Assembly: GCA_016716305.1 (NCBI GenBank)
Contig: JADJWP010000002.1
Location: 3,284,501 to 3,348,500 of the forward strand
Length of the DNA: 64,000 nucleotides
Source of the DNA: Chloracidobacterium sp.
Lineage (GTDB): Bacteria > Acidobacteriota > Blastocatellia > Pyrinomonadales > Pyrinomonadaceae
Direction of reading: 5' to 3'
Shown: one piece after another, positions 8,470 to 17,287 of the stretch
Layout of the letters: each line of letters begins with the position of its first letter
Position numbering within the stretch: the stretch's first letter is position 1
Notes under the pieces: generated by a model
What the model saw: only the letters and a program-made list of their open reading frames with translations
What the model was told of the DNA's origin: nothing
Database searches by the model: none
Program-made: the position numbers and the translations under genes

Positions 8470-9375
8470 ATGACTACGAAAGTTGACTGGATGCGGGGGT
8501 GTGCGACCGCGCTGGTGACGCCGTTTCGAAAGGACGGCTCGATAGATGACGAGTGCCTTCAAGAGCTTGTTGAGCGGCAGATAAAAAGCGGTGTAAGTCT
8601 ACTTGTTCCTTGTGGCACAACAGGGGAAAGCGTCACGATGAGCGAATCGGAACGGCTGCTCGTGATTCGATCGACGGTTGAGACGGCTCATAAGCACAAG
8701 GCAAGAGTCATTGCCGGAACTGGGAGCAATAATACTGCCGCGACCATTGAATTTACCCGAAAGGCTCGCGAGGTCGGAGCTGATGCCGCATTGCTCGTTG
8801 CCCCGTATTACAACAAACCGACCCAGGCGGGCATGTTCGCTCATTTTAGCGAGATCGCAAAAAGCGTGAAAGGCTTCCCGATAATGTTGTATAACGTGCC
8901 GTCGAGGACTTCTTCGAACATTTCGGCCGAAACAACGCTGCGATTGGCAGATAAATTCGAAAACATCATTGCGACCAAAGAAGCCTCAGGGAATTTCCCT
9001 CAGGTTATGGAGATCTTGCGTGAGCGTCCGAAGAATTTCAAGGTTTTTTCTGGCGACGACGCTACTGCATTGCCGCTGATAGCGTTGGGCGGCGACGGTT
9101 TGGTGTCTGTTTGCTCTAATGAGATCCCGAAGGAAACCTCGAAAATGGTCGAGTATGCACTAAAAGGGTCATTTCACTTCGCACGCAAGATCCATTACAA
9201 AATATTGCCGTTGATGGAAGCGAATTTTATCGAATCTTCGCCCGCTCCGTGCAAGTTCGTGATGAAGGAAATGGGCTTGCTGGAAGAGAATTTGCGCCTG
9301 CCGTTGGTTCCAGTAACTGCGGAAACACGTGCAGAATTGAAGTCGATAATTAAGGAACTGAAACTCGTCGGATGA
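8470..9375 (+). CDS. dapA: 4-hydroxy-tetrahydrodipicolinate synthase
   Basis: DapA condenses pyruvate with aspartate semialdehyde. The 301-residue barrel has CGTTGES (residues 48-54), YYNKPTQAG (113-121), Tyr141 in YNVPSRT and the Schiff-base Lys170 in ATKEASG, then SGDDATALPL. All catalytic positions are intact, separating it from N-acetylneuraminate lyase relatives. It is 65 bases downstream of the trpF-like gene and followed by an AATTG-rich repeat. It sits among dapB, dapD and asd, so the biosynthetic assignment is firm. Confidence 0.95.
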   Translation: MTTKVDWMRGCATALVTPFRKDGSIDDECLQELVERQIKSGVSLLVPCGTTGESVTMSESERLLVIRSTVETAHKHKARVIAGTGSNNTAATIEFTRKAREVGADAALLVAPYYNKPTQAGMFAHFSEIAKSVKGFPIMLYNVPSRTSSNISAETTLRLADKFENIIATKEASGNFPQVMEILRERPKNFKVFSGDDATALPLIALGGDGLVSVCSNEIPKETSKMVEYALKGSFHFARKIHYKILPLMEANFIESSPAPCKFVMKEMGLLEENLRLPLVPVTAETRAELKSIIKELKLVG

Positions 9376-9379
9376 GTTA

Positions 9380-9468
9380 AATTGTCAATTGTTAATTGCC
9401 TAATTGGCAATTGAAAGAGGATGTTTCTTACCCCCAATTAACAATTCGACAATTGCCAATTTACAATT
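9380..9468. repeat. AATTG/CAATT-rich inverted repeat
   Basis: Roughly 89 bases are built from repeated AATTGTCAATTG, TTAATTG and TTGGCAATTG words, mirrored after a central AAAGAGGATGTTTCTTACCCC by CAATTAACAATT, GACAATTGCC and AATTTACAATT. It fills the gap between dapA and the membrane gene at 9472. It looks like a degenerate mobile or REP-type intergenic repeat. No protein is encoded. Confidence 0.6.
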
Positions 9469-9471
9469 CTT

Positions 9472-9867
9472 ATGGAATTTGACGATCTAAAAAGGCCGGG
9501 CGGGACTTCTGGAGGTTTGGCGGAGTTCGTGATCGGGTTCATCATGACCATCGCGGGCGGCTATATGCTCATCAGCCGCGTGATCGTGACCAGCGGCTTT
9601 TGGAATTGGGGTGGTTACAACACTTTTGGACTGTCGCTCGTGCCGCTGATCTTCGGCATCGCGTTCGTTTTCTTTAACGGCAGATCGATAATTGGCTGGA
9701 TCCTGATCGCGATAAGCTTGATCGTCATCGCGGCGGGGATTTTGATGAACCTGCAGATATATTTTCAACCGACGAGTCTTTTTAACACGATAATCATGCT
9801 GGTTTTGTTCGCGGGCGGGATCGGATTGATCGCGAAGGCAGTTATCGGAAACCGGGACGAAGTTTAA
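9472..9867 (+). CDS. small inner-membrane protein, four TM segments
   Basis: This 131-residue protein is not recognised by family. A short charged N-terminus (MEFDDLKRPGG) precedes four hydrophobic helices, roughly residues 15-38, 50-70, 73-93 and 103-125, separated by one- to five-residue turns. It lies between dapA and dapD on the same strand, 14 bases before dapD, so it is co-transcribed with lysine genes. Transport or no link to lysine are both possible. Confidence 0.65.
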   Translation: MEFDDLKRPGGTSGGLAEFVIGFIMTIAGGYMLISRVIVTSGFWNWGGYNTFGLSLVPLIFGIAFVFFNGRSIIGWILIAISLIVIAAGILMNLQIYFQPTSLFNTIIMLVLFAGGIGLIAKAVIGNRDEV

Positions 9868-9881
9868 TATGCGGAGAGTTT

Positions 9882-10712
9882 GTGAATCTACAGAGTGAAA
9901 TAGAGAGGTTATTTGAGGAGTCGGAATTTTCCTCTGATGACCGCGAAATCTACGAAACGTTCAAAACTGCGCTCCGTCGCGGCGAGATACGTTCAGCGGA
10001 GAAAGGTGCGGACGGCGTTTGGCGGGCGAATTCTTGGGTAAAGCAGGGAATTTTGCTCGGATTCCGCATGGGAAAAATGGTCGAGATGTCTAAGCCGACC
10101 GAGACATTACAGTTCTTTGACAAAGACACATTTCCGCTGCGGCCGATGACTTTGGAAGACGGCGTGAGGATCGTGATGGGCGGCTCGGCTATTCGCGACG
10201 GTTCGTATGTCGCCCCGAGCGTGGTTGTGGTGCCGCCGGCTTATATCAATGTCGGCGCGTATGTTGACGAGGGAACGATGGTCGATTCGCACGCGCTTGT
10301 CGGCTCGTGCGCACAGATCGGGAAGCGCGTTCACCTTTCGGCAGCCGCACAGATCGGCGGTGTGCTCGAGCCGGTCGGCGCATTGCCTGTGATCATCGAG
10401 GACGACGTACTCGTCGGTGGTAACACGGGCGTATATGAAGGAACGATCGTTCGTGAACAGGCGGTTCTCGCTTCGGGGGTGATCTTGACGCGGTCGACAC
10501 CCGTATTTGATCTGCCGAACGAGCGAGTGATCAAGTCAACCGACAACTTGCCTCTGGAGATCCCCGCCGGAGCCGTTGTTGTCCAAGGGGCTCGTGCTGT
10601 CTCGGCCGGTTTTGGCAAAGATAATGGCCTTTCGATCTATTGCCCGATCATTGTTAAATACCGTGACGAGAAGACCCAAACTTCTACAAGACTAGAAGAC
10701 TATTTGAGATAG
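9882..10712 (+). CDS. dapD: tetrahydrodipicolinate N-succinyltransferase
   Basis: DapD transfers succinyl from succinyl-CoA to tetrahydrodipicolinate, committing the cell to the succinylase branch of DAP synthesis. The 276-residue protein has the N-terminal helical part (FKTALRRGEIRSAEK, WVKQGILLGFR), a left-handed beta-helix of hexapeptide repeats (INVGAYVDEGTMVDSHALVG; CAQIGKRVHLSAAAQIGG) and the C-terminal ARAVSAGFGK segment. The start is GTG 9882, preceded by GGAGAG at good spacing. It fits with DapE and the aminotransferase nearby. Confidence 0.95.
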   Translation: MNLQSEIERLFEESEFSSDDREIYETFKTALRRGEIRSAEKGADGVWRANSWVKQGILLGFRMGKMVEMSKPTETLQFFDKDTFPLRPMTLEDGVRIVMGGSAIRDGSYVAPSVVVVPPAYINVGAYVDEGTMVDSHALVGSCAQIGKRVHLSAAAQIGGVLEPVGALPVIIEDDVLVGGNTGVYEGTIVREQAVLASGVILTRSTPVFDLPNERVIKSTDNLPLEIPAGAVVVQGARAVSAGFGKDNGLSIYCPIIVKYRDEKTQTSTRLEDYLR

Positions 10713-10780
10713 AGGAATCTGGAGTCCAGCAACGACAGGATGATTGGAGCTTATCGAATTCGCTGTTAGAATCGGAGTGT

Positions 10781-11047
10781 ATGATCACAGAAAACGAAGC
10801 TCCTGAGGGAAATGTAAAGGAATCGACCTCGATCAAAGATTCGATATCCGCTCTTGGACAAAAAATAATCGGAGAGGTCGAGATGATCGGCGGCATACTT
10901 ACGGCTGATCCGAACACTGCCGCTGAAGGAGAGTTTAATCTCGAAGTGGCTGAACTGCGCGGGGAGATCGAAGATGATCTCGAAAGCAGCGATTCTCAAC
11001 CCGATGCCGAAACTGATCCTGGAAAGGCGACCACTGACGGCGAATGA
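10781..11047 (+). CDS. small acidic hypothetical protein, weakly CsbD-like
   Basis: The 88-residue product is strongly acidic and probably partly disordered at both ends. The centre, with GQKIIGEVEMIGG and AEGEFNLEVAELRGEIEDD, is helical and faintly resembles CsbD-type stress proteins, which I cannot confirm. Its stop overlaps the next ATG by four bases (ATGA at 11044), the normal sign of a translated upstream gene in an operon. It lies 68 bases after dapD. Confidence 0.6.
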   Translation: MITENEAPEGNVKESTSIKDSISALGQKIIGEVEMIGGILTADPNTAAEGEFNLEVAELRGEIEDDLESSDSQPDAETDPGKATTDGE

Positions 11048-12210
11048 CAGCAAGTGTAGAAAAGACCGAAATTCCGGAATTTGAACTGCCGGCTAGGCTC
11101 CGCGGTCTGCAGCCGACGCTTATACGTCAGTTCTTTGAGCGGGCATTACCCGATAGTATCAATTTCGGCCTCGGCGAGCCGGATCTTCCGACCCCGGAGT
11201 TTCTCCGGGAAGAGGCGTCGCGTGTTACGCTACACGAGCAAAATGGTTATACGTCCCATCCGGGGATTCCGGCCCTCAGGGCCAAGATCGCTGAACAGTA
11301 CCCGCACCTTGAACTCGGGCTGAGCGACGTCGTCGTAACTTGCGGTTCGCAGGAAGCTATGACGGCCGCATTTCTTTCGATCGTCGACATAGGAGACGAC
11401 GTACTCTTGCCAAATCCTAGCTTTCCGGCCTACGACGCATGTGTCCGCATTTCACAGGGAAATCCGGTCTATTACCGTTTGCCGGCCAACAAGGAGTTTG
11501 CATTCGATATTGAAGAGTTCAAGAGTGCGATAACCCCGAAGACGAAGGCTGCCGTCGTGATCTCGCCATCAAATCCGACGGGCAAGATCTTTACCGAAAG
11601 CGACCTCAGGCAGATCGCAGAGGTGCTTGACGGTTCCGGGGTATATTTGATCTCGGACGAGATTTACAGTGATCTTTACTTTGGCGAGCGTCCACGTTCC
11701 GCCTCGGAATTTTACGACCGAACGGTGATCGTCAGCGGCCTTTCGAAATCATTGAGCATGACCGGCTGGCGGCTTGGTTGGGCGGCAAGCTCCAGGCCCG
11801 AGGTAATGAAAGCGATCCACGTGCTGCACGGGTTTCTGACCGTCTGCACCTCGACCATCACCCAAAAAGCTTCTCTGCTCGGATGGACCGCCGAGGCTGA
11901 AAATTGGAAGCAGCATTCGCGGGATGTTTATCGGAAACGCGGCGAGTTTCTGGTGAACCTGTTCAAGACCGAAATGCAGCTCGATGCTACATCGCCCGAA
12001 GGTGCTTTTTATACGATGCTTGATGTCCGTACGGTCGGCGATGATATGGAGGTCGCGGAAAGATGTCTTCAAAACCGGGTCGTGACCGTTCCGGGAACGG
12101 CTTTTGGGTCTGAGGCGAAGGGTTTCTTACGCATTTCATTCTGCAACACTGAAGAGAAAATGGTTGAAGGCGTTAAGCGGATGAAAGAAGCCTTGTTGAC
12201 GAACATTTAA
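11044..12210 (+). CDS. class I/II PLP aminotransferase, candidate N-succinyl-DAP aminotransferase
   Basis: The 388-residue fold-type I aminotransferase has NFGLGEPDLPTP near residue 40, NGYTSHPGIPALR, the NPTG loop SPSNPTGK, the DEIYSDL motif and the PLP lysine in SGLSKSLSMTGWRLGW. Family members include aspartate, aromatic and DAP aminotransferases. Its position between dapD and asd, and the lack of another candidate, make it the likely DapC (N-succinyl-2-amino-6-ketopimelate to N-succinyl-LL-DAP). Sequence alone does not fix specificity. It overlaps the upstream small gene by four bases. Confidence 0.85.
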   Translation: MTASVEKTEIPEFELPARLRGLQPTLIRQFFERALPDSINFGLGEPDLPTPEFLREEASRVTLHEQNGYTSHPGIPALRAKIAEQYPHLELGLSDVVVTCGSQEAMTAAFLSIVDIGDDVLLPNPSFPAYDACVRISQGNPVYYRLPANKEFAFDIEEFKSAITPKTKAAVVISPSNPTGKIFTESDLRQIAEVLDGSGVYLISDEIYSDLYFGERPRSASEFYDRTVIVSGLSKSLSMTGWRLGWAASSRPEVMKAIHVLHGFLTVCTSTITQKASLLGWTAEAENWKQHSRDVYRKRGEFLVNLFKTEMQLDATSPEGAFYTMLDVRTVGDDMEVAERCLQNRVVTVPGTAFGSEAKGFLRISFCNTEEKMVEGVKRMKEALLTNI

Positions 12211-12310
12211 GAAATACCCCGGCGAAATTTTGCACCTCGCCAATTCGTAACGACCTAATTTACGGACATGATAGACAAATTCGTGCAGATTCGTTCGTAA
12301 ACCGAAATAA

Positions 12311-13348
12311 GTGAAAAAATACCGTGTAGGAATATTGGGAGCAACAGGAACTGTGGGGCAGCGCTTCGTGCAGTTGCTTCAAGGGCATCCGCAGTTTGAA
12401 ATAACCGCGCTTGCCGCTTCTGACCGCTCGGCAGGCAAATCGTTCGCGGAAGCTTGCGCGTGGAAATTGACAGGCGACATCCCTGAGAATGTACGTGAGA
12501 TCGTTGTTCAACCGATCGAGCCGCCTCTGGATTGCGATATCGTATTTTCGAGCCTTCCATCGTCTGTCGCACGCGAAACCGAGGAATCGTTCGCACGGGC
12601 AGGATTTCCGGTGATAAGTAATTCCTCATGCTATCGGATGGATGAGGATGTGCCGCTGCTAATCCCTGAAATCAATGCAGATCATTTAGGCCTGATCGAG
12701 GTCCAGCAGCAAAAGCGGGGATTTGCTAAAGGTTTTATCGTGACAAATCCGAATTGCGCGGTGACCAGTATTGCTCCGCCCCTTGCCGCACTTCACCGTC
12801 GGTTTGGTGTCGAATCGGCAGTTGTGACAACGTTGCAGGCAATTTCCGGAGCTGGATATCCGGGCGTCGCATCTCTGGATATCATCGATAACGTTATCCC
12901 GTATATCGCAGGCGAAGAACCGAAGGTCGAGACCGAATCCCAAAAGATCTTGGGGGAAATGGTCGGCGGTGCAATTCACAAGGCGGACTTTACACTTTCG
13001 GCACAGTGTTTCAGAGTGAACGTGATCGATGGTCACACCGCCTCAATAAGGGTCAACCTTCGCAACACGGCCACGCTTGAAGACGTGGTTGATGCGATGA
13101 AGAGTTTTCCGGTGCTCGATCTTCACTCTTCACCCGATCGATTCATCGACGTTCTTGACGAACCATCGCGGCCGCAGCCTAGGCTCGATCGAGATCGAGG
13201 TAATGGAATGACCGTAATTGTCGGTCGCGTTTTTCCAGACAATGTTTTTGACTATCGTTTCGTATCGCTCAGCCACAACACCGTCCGCGGGGCGGCAGGT
13301 TCGACCATTCTCAACGCAGAACTGCTTATAGACAAAGGCGTTATCTGA
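12311..13348 (+). CDS. asd: aspartate-semialdehyde dehydrogenase, archaeal/fungal-type
   Basis: Asd reduces aspartyl phosphate to the semialdehyde, the branch point for lysine/DAP and threonine/methionine. The 345-residue protein has GATGTVGQRF (residues 10-19), SSLPSSVARETEE, the nucleophile Cys149 in TNPNCAVTS and the His in IDGHTASIRV. The SLPSSVA and NSSCYRMDEDVPLLIPEIN blocks are characteristic of the archaeal/eukaryotic-like subgroup rather than enterobacterial Asd. The start is GTG 12311. A 100-base gap before it contains no clear terminator, so it may have its own promoter. Confidence 0.93.
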   Translation: MKKYRVGILGATGTVGQRFVQLLQGHPQFEITALAASDRSAGKSFAEACAWKLTGDIPENVREIVVQPIEPPLDCDIVFSSLPSSVARETEESFARAGFPVISNSSCYRMDEDVPLLIPEINADHLGLIEVQQQKRGFAKGFIVTNPNCAVTSIAPPLAALHRRFGVESAVVTTLQAISGAGYPGVASLDIIDNVIPYIAGEEPKVETESQKILGEMVGGAIHKADFTLSAQCFRVNVIDGHTASIRVNLRNTATLEDVVDAMKSFPVLDLHSSPDRFIDVLDEPSRPQPRLDRDRGNGMTVIVGRVFPDNVFDYRFVSLSHNTVRGAAGSTILNAELLIDKGVI

Positions 13349-13350
13349 AA

Positions 13351-14454
13351 ATGGGACCTATCTCAGCCTCTGAAAGAACGTTTGCCCAAAAGGTGCTGAT
13401 CGTAATCGGCATTGTCGTTCTCACCATAATGCTGATCGCATTGCTCTACTATACGATCGACATTCTGTTATTGATCTTTTCTGGTGTCCTTATCGCGATC
13501 TTCTTACGCGGTTTAGCCGTTCCGGTGGCGTCGCGGTTCAAGATTCCCGAGGGATTGGCGGTGCTTGGTATTTCCGCCGTATTGTTGGTCGTTCTCGCCG
13601 GGGCGGTCGCATTGCTTGCCCCAAGCGTTGCCGAACAGGTCCAACTTCTTAGAGTAAAGCTTCCGCAGTCGGCTAAGCAGGTTGGCGATTACGTCGGGCA
13701 GTTTGGATGGGGCCAGGCGCTTATCCGCCAGATGCCGAGCACAGAAGCGATAATGGAGAAGATCGACACTGGCCAATTGATATCTGGTGTCGGCGGCGTC
13801 TTTTCTTCGACCGTAGGAGCACTCGGAAATTTTTTTGTGGTGGTTCTTCTCGCGGTCTATTTGGCTGCCGAACCGCGCTTGTATTCGAACGGATTCGTGC
13901 GATTGTTTCCGATCGGTTCAAGGGCCCGAGTAGGCGAGGTGATGGACACGATCAGCGATACACTTAGCTGGTGGCTGATCGGGAAGATCGGATCGATGGT
14001 CTTTATAGGGGCATTGACCTGGGTCGGGCTTTCGATCATTGGCGTACCCCTTGCCCTCACACTCGGGCTTATCGCCGGCCTTCTGTCATTTATCCCCAAT
14101 TTTGGCCCGATAATTTCGGCGCTTCCCGCATTGCTCTTAGCATTTATAAACAGCCCGATAACAGCCTTATACGTACTGGGACTTTATGTCGGGGTTCAGC
14201 TGATCGAGTCGAATCTGGTGACGCCGATAATCGAACGTGAAACCGTCGAATTACCGCCTGCACTAACGATCATCTTTCAACTCGTTTTCGGTGTGACACT
14301 TGGCGGCCTCGGCCTGGTTCTGGCAACGCCGCTGCTCGCAATGATGATGGTCGTCGTCCAAATGGTTTACGTTCAGGACGTTCTGGGAGACAGCGGGGAC
14401 TTCGATGGCAGCGCGGTGAATGCTGATAGCGGTACCCCCGAAGAAGAAACCTGA
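13351..14454 (+). CDS. AI-2E family transporter (PerM/TqsA-like)
   Basis: This 367-residue membrane protein has about eight helices arranged as in the AI-2E exporter family: an N-terminal pair (LIALLYYTIDILLLIFSGVL), a soluble middle segment (VAEQVQLLRVKLPQSAKQV), then IGVPLALTLGLIAGLLSFIP, which precedes the signature-like NFGPIISALPALLLAF. The tail is acidic and probably cytoplasmic. The start lies two bases after the asd stop, so the two are co-translated. Members are suspected exporters or ion antiporters. Substrate is unknown. Confidence 0.82.
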   Translation: MGPISASERTFAQKVLIVIGIVVLTIMLIALLYYTIDILLLIFSGVLIAIFLRGLAVPVASRFKIPEGLAVLGISAVLLVVLAGAVALLAPSVAEQVQLLRVKLPQSAKQVGDYVGQFGWGQALIRQMPSTEAIMEKIDTGQLISGVGGVFSSTVGALGNFFVVVLLAVYLAAEPRLYSNGFVRLFPIGSRARVGEVMDTISDTLSWWLIGKIGSMVFIGALTWVGLSIIGVPLALTLGLIAGLLSFIPNFGPIISALPALLLAFINSPITALYVLGLYVGVQLIESNLVTPIIERETVELPPALTIIFQLVFGVTLGGLGLVLATPLLAMMMVVVQMVYVQDVLGDSGDFDGSAVNADSGTPEEET

Positions 14455-14459
14455 AAACT

Positions 14460-15752
14460 ATGATCGAACGCTACACATTGCCCGAAATGGGCGCGATTTG
14501 GTCGCAGCAGAACAAATTCCAGAAATGGCTGGATGTCGAGATCGCCGTTTGTGAGGTTCATGCCGATGATGGAACCATCCCTGCTGACGCACTCGCTGAA
14601 ATAAAGGTCAGAGCTGCATTCACGCCTGAGCGTATCAGTGAGATCGAAAAGACGACCGATCATGACGTCATTGCGTTTACGACCAATCTTGCCGAAAATA
14701 TCGGCCCGGCATCTCGCTTCGTTCATTACGGCCTGACATCGAGCGACGTTGTCGACACCGCAAACGCGATACTTCTGCGGGAATCGTGTGACTTGCTTAT
14801 CCAGAGGATCGACGCAATGCTGCCGGTACTGAAGCGACGAGCATACGAATTCAAAGATACACCGCAGATCGGGCGAACGCACGGCATTCATGCCGAACCC
14901 ACCGCATTCGGGATGACATGGGCGTTGTGGTTTTCCGAGATGGAACGTAACCGGCAGCGGCTTGCTCAGGCTCGAAGTATCGTTGCCGTCGGCAAGATCA
15001 GCGGTGCCGTCGGAGCCTTTGCCCATTTAGGGCCTGATATCGAGGAACGCGTTTGTGCGAAACTCGGACTTGCGGCTGCCGATGTCTCAACACAGGTCAT
15101 TCAACGGGACCGTTATGCTGAATACCTATGTACTCTTGCGATAGTCGCTTCGACTCTTGAAAAGATCGCTCTCCAGGTACGCCATTGGCAGCGAACAGAG
15201 GTTCGCGAAGCTCAGGAGGCCTTCAAGAAGGGTCAAAAGGGCTCGTCGGCCATGCCGCATAAACGAAACCCCATACTGTCCGAGCGGATCTGCGGTATGG
15301 CTCGAACAGTTCGCGCAAATGCGATCGTAGGGCTCGAGAACGTCGCTTTGTGGCACGAACGTGATATTTCACACTCTTCGGCTGAACGGATAGTCTTGCC
15401 CGATTCCTCGGCAACACTTGATTATATTCTTGCGAAAACAACTTCGTTGCTAGACACGCTGGTCGTATTTCCCGATAACATGCTAAAGAACCTTTCGATA
15501 TCGAAGGGGTTGGTCTTCAGCGGGCAGTTGATGCTCGCTCTGACGCAAAAAGGCGTCTCGCGTGAAGATGCATATGTTTTTACTCAGCGAAATGCGATGA
15601 GGGTCTGGGACGAAGGCGGTGACTATCAGGACCTGGTTATGAAAGACGCGGACATCTCTTCGTATTTGTCACCCGAAGAAATTGCCCGCGTCTTTGATCT
15701 GAAACATTATCTACGCAATGTAGATGCCGTTTTCAAAAGAGTATTCGGTTAG
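14460..15752 (+). CDS. purB: adenylosuccinate lyase
   Basis: PurB cleaves SAICAR and adenylosuccinate to release fumarate in purine synthesis. The 430-residue protein has TTDHDVIAFTTN, HYGLTSSDVVDTA, the catalytic TRHGIHA-like segment (GRTHGIHAEPTAFG) and the family signature GSSAMPHKRNP about residue 262. Length and motifs match the bacterial single-chain form. It starts five bases after the permease gene and converges with the minus-strand gene at 15749, the two stop codons overlapping by four bases. Confidence 0.95.
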   Translation: MIERYTLPEMGAIWSQQNKFQKWLDVEIAVCEVHADDGTIPADALAEIKVRAAFTPERISEIEKTTDHDVIAFTTNLAENIGPASRFVHYGLTSSDVVDTANAILLRESCDLLIQRIDAMLPVLKRRAYEFKDTPQIGRTHGIHAEPTAFGMTWALWFSEMERNRQRLAQARSIVAVGKISGAVGAFAHLGPDIEERVCAKLGLAAADVSTQVIQRDRYAEYLCTLAIVASTLEKIALQVRHWQRTEVREAQEAFKKGQKGSSAMPHKRNPILSERICGMARTVRANAIVGLENVALWHERDISHSSAERIVLPDSSATLDYILAKTTSLLDTLVVFPDNMLKNLSISKGLVFSGQLMLALTQKGVSREDAYVFTQRNAMRVWDEGGDYQDLVMKDADISSYLSPEEIARVFDLKHYLRNVDAVFKRVFG

Positions 15753-16135
15753 GCCCATTTTTCGGCCATATCACCAACAATTGGGAATTTGAATTTCTCG
15801 CCCTGATAGCCCTTGATGCATCCGTATATCATTGCACCCAAGAATGCGATGATCACAACGAAACTCAGAAGGCTGAAGAGTGAACCAAGCGTCCCGCTTA
15901 CTACCGCGCCGATCACCCCGCCGATCACGGATATCGCGATAACCAACACGATGTAAAGCCCGGTTAAAAGCAGCGACTGAAACGCGTGGAAGCGCATCGT
16001 CTTGTTGTCCTTATCCGATACGAGAACGATGATGCTGTAAACCAGGCTCACGAGGCACACCGGCAAGTAGCAAAGCAATGCACCGACATTGGTGTCCAAT
16101 CCAAGTGCGGTCTTACCGCCTCCCATGTTTTGCAT
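15749..16135 (-). CDS. DUF4870-like small membrane protein
   Basis: The product has 128 residues from ATG 16135. After the soluble MQNMGGGKTALGLDTNVG it has LLCYLPVCLVSLVYSIIVL, a hydrophilic loop with DKDNKTMRFHAFQSLLL, and two further helices ending in CIKGYQGEKFKFPIVGDMAEKWA. The RFHAFQS loop and GYQG..F.FPI.G end are typical of DUF4870/Tic20-like proteins, whose function is unknown. An upstream in-frame ATG at 16210 would add 25 unlikely residues. A GGAG lies 14 bases ahead of the chosen start. It is divergent from purS. Confidence 0.75.
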   Translation of the reverse strand: MQNMGGGKTALGLDTNVGALLCYLPVCLVSLVYSIIVLVSDKDNKTMRFHAFQSLLLTGLYIVLVIAISVIGGVIGAVVSGTLGSLFSLLSFVVIIAFLGAMIYGCIKGYQGEKFKFPIVGDMAEKWA

Positions 16136-16269
16136 ATTCTTTTTGATTTCTCCTTTTGAGGTATTGAAAGATAAAAGCGACTGCAGTGATGACAGCGTGA
16201 AAGTTAACACAAGATGTTGATAAATACAACAAATTGCGTAACAATCTACAATTTATTTCGGAGAGGTAA

Positions 16270-16518
16270 ATGAAAGCAAAAGTATACGTTACGCTCAAAT
16301 CGAGTGTTCTCGACCCTCAGGGCAAAGCCATTCATCATTCCGTCCAGACTCTCGGGTTCGACAGGATCGCGGACATACGTCAGGGCAAGTATTTTGAGAT
16401 AATGCTCGATGGAGCTTTCACTGAAGACGAGGCCCGACGTTCCGTCGAGCAGATCGCCAGAGACGTGCTTGCAAATCCCGTTATCGAAGAATATCGAGTG
16501 GAGATAGTTGACCAATGA
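16270..16518 (+). CDS. purS: phosphoribosylformylglycinamidine synthase subunit PurS
   Basis: PurS is the small bridging subunit of the three-part FGAM synthase (PurL-PurQ-PurS). The 82-residue protein shows the family pattern KAKVYVTLKSSVLDPQGKAI followed by GFDRIADIRQGKYFEI and a VIEEYRVEI end. GGAGAGG lies just ahead of ATG 16270. It overlaps purQ by four bases (ATGA at 16515), which fits stoichiometric translation. purL is not in the window. Confidence 0.93.
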   Translation: MKAKVYVTLKSSVLDPQGKAIHHSVQTLGFDRIADIRQGKYFEIMLDGAFTEDEARRSVEQIARDVLANPVIEEYRVEIVDQ

Positions 16519-17210
16519 AATTCGGAGTTATCGTATTTCCAGGCTCGAACTGTGATCATGATGCATATCATGTGATCTCGAAACACGTCGGACAGCCTGT
16601 TGATTTCGTCTGGCATAAGGAGACCGATCTTGGTGGGTTCGATGCTTTGATCATCCCCGGCGGATTTTCATACGGCGACTATCTTCGTGCCGGTGCACTG
16701 GCTCGTTTTTCTCCGGTGATGAATGCGGTAAGGGAGTTTGCGTCTGAAGGGAAGTTCGTTTTCGGGATCTGCAATGGGTTTCAGATACTTTGCGAGGCGG
16801 GGTTGCTGCCCGGAGCCCTGATGCGAAACGCCGGCCTTCATTTTGTTTGCCGGCACGTCAACGTTCGTGTAGAGAATCAGAATACGCCATTCACCAAGGT
16901 CATCGAACCAGGCCGCGTCTTGTCGATTCCGATCGCCCATGCAGATGGCAACTATGCGTGCGACGACGAGACATTTGATTCACTCGAAGAAAACGGCCAG
17001 ATCGTTTTCCGGTATTGCGAACAAGATGGTGAGATAACGGAAGCCGCAAATCCGAATGGTGCCCGCTCGAACATCGCCGGGATCTGCAATCTTGATCGAA
17101 ACGTACTAGGGATGATGCCGCATCCCGAACGCGCTTGTGAAGAGATCTTGGGCTCGAACGACGGCCGCGACATATTCCTTTCGCTTACCAACGCGATCGC
17201 GGCGAATTAG
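16515..17210 (+). CDS. purQ: phosphoribosylformylglycinamidine synthase subunit PurQ
   Basis: PurQ is the glutaminase that feeds ammonia to PurL. The 231-residue class I amidotransferase has FPGSNCDHD, PGGFSYGDYLRAGALAR, the nucleophile Cys86 in GICNGFQ and the His-Glu pair in MMPHPERA. All three triad residues are present. A strong rho-independent terminator 30 bases after the stop ends the purSQ transcript. Confidence 0.95.
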   Translation: MKFGVIVFPGSNCDHDAYHVISKHVGQPVDFVWHKETDLGGFDALIIPGGFSYGDYLRAGALARFSPVMNAVREFASEGKFVFGICNGFQILCEAGLLPGALMRNAGLHFVCRHVNVRVENQNTPFTKVIEPGRVLSIPIAHADGNYACDDETFDSLEENGQIVFRYCEQDGEITEAANPNGARSNIAGICNLDRNVLGMMPHPERACEEILGSNDGRDIFLSLTNAIAAN

Positions 17211-17239
17211 AATATCAGCGAATAACACTGCGTGTGAAA

Positions 17240-17266
17240 AAGAGCCGCGAGATGCGGCTCTTTTTT
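17240..17266 (+). terminator. rho-independent terminator after purQ
   Basis: AAGAGCCGC (17240-17248), loop GAGAT, GCGGCTCTT (17254-17262) form a perfect nine-pair stem followed by a run of T to 17266. The A-rich left side could also serve the converging gene ending at 17288. Confidence 0.9.
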
Positions 17267-17287
17267 GCGTTAATGTTACTTCGATCA

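Noticed and set aside
14373..15026. 217-codon minus-strand open frame opposite purB
   Set aside because: It is antisense to a well-conserved purB frame and has no motif or Shine-Dalgarno.
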